Source: Bolinopsis microptera
Taxonomy: Eukaryota > Ctenophora > Tentaculata > Lobata > Bolinopsidae
NCBI RefSeq assembly: GCF_026151205.1
Contig: NC_087073.1
Span: forward strand, 20,970,658 to 21,034,657
DNA length: 64,000 bases
Reading direction: 5' to 3'
The DNA itself: not shown here
Numbering within the stretch: position 1 is the first letter of the stretch
Text below: more model-generated notes on this DNA
Database searches by the model: none
What the model was told of the DNA's origin: nothing
Seen by the model: only the letters and a program-made list of their open reading frames with translations

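Overview
This window is eukaryotic and comes from a ciliated animal. It is AT-rich, with spliceosomal introns (GT-AG on both strands), an axonemal-type dynein heavy chain, rhodopsin-like receptors and SLC5A7-like choline transporters. Intronless receptor genes, a one-ORF APE-type LINE, a hAT-type MITE and a decayed retroelement of a kind common in cnidarian genomes suggest an invertebrate, perhaps a non-bilaterian such as a cnidarian. The species cannot be read from the sequence.

One host gene organises the window. A dynein heavy chain on the minus strand runs from beyond 64000 to below 4542, and 41 exons can be placed. Their reading phases agree at every junction, giving about 2,230 codons from just after the AAA2 P-loop (right edge), through AAA3, AAA4, the stalk and microtubule-binding domain and AAA5, to the middle of AAA6 (left). 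The N-terminal tail, AAA1 and the C-terminal domain lie outside the window. The protein carries several extra Ser-rich or charged insertions.

Other genes sit inside its introns or just 3' of its last visible exon, all on the plus strand: two tandem 307-residue GPCRs (1023-1946, 2920-3843), a second GPCR pair (10501-11589 intact; 19198-20363 frameshifted in TM7), and two 12-exon choline transporter genes (37708-44419, with a one-base frameshift; 57003-61528, intact, 570 aa). Retroelement remains in the introns (LINE 13237-16329; fragment 35178-35707) lie on the host's sense strand.

The introns are swollen by minisatellites: 16 x 53 bp on the stop codon of a GPCR, about 12 x 35 bp and about 74 x 30 bp on splice acceptors, about 4 kb of poly-G-rich units, about 2.1 kb of 23-bp units with a 1,011-bp higher-order duplication, and shorter arrays beside splice donors. 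Small transposons include a 149-bp hAT-type MITE with perfect 8-bp target duplication, a 199-bp TIR element, a 1.5-kb foldback element with poly-G ends and a TACATA duplication, and a tRNA-derived SINE. The most unusual theme is that tandem arrays and short duplications repeatedly include or touch the splice sites of the host and nested genes. Gene-conversion-like patches also link the paralogous nested genes.
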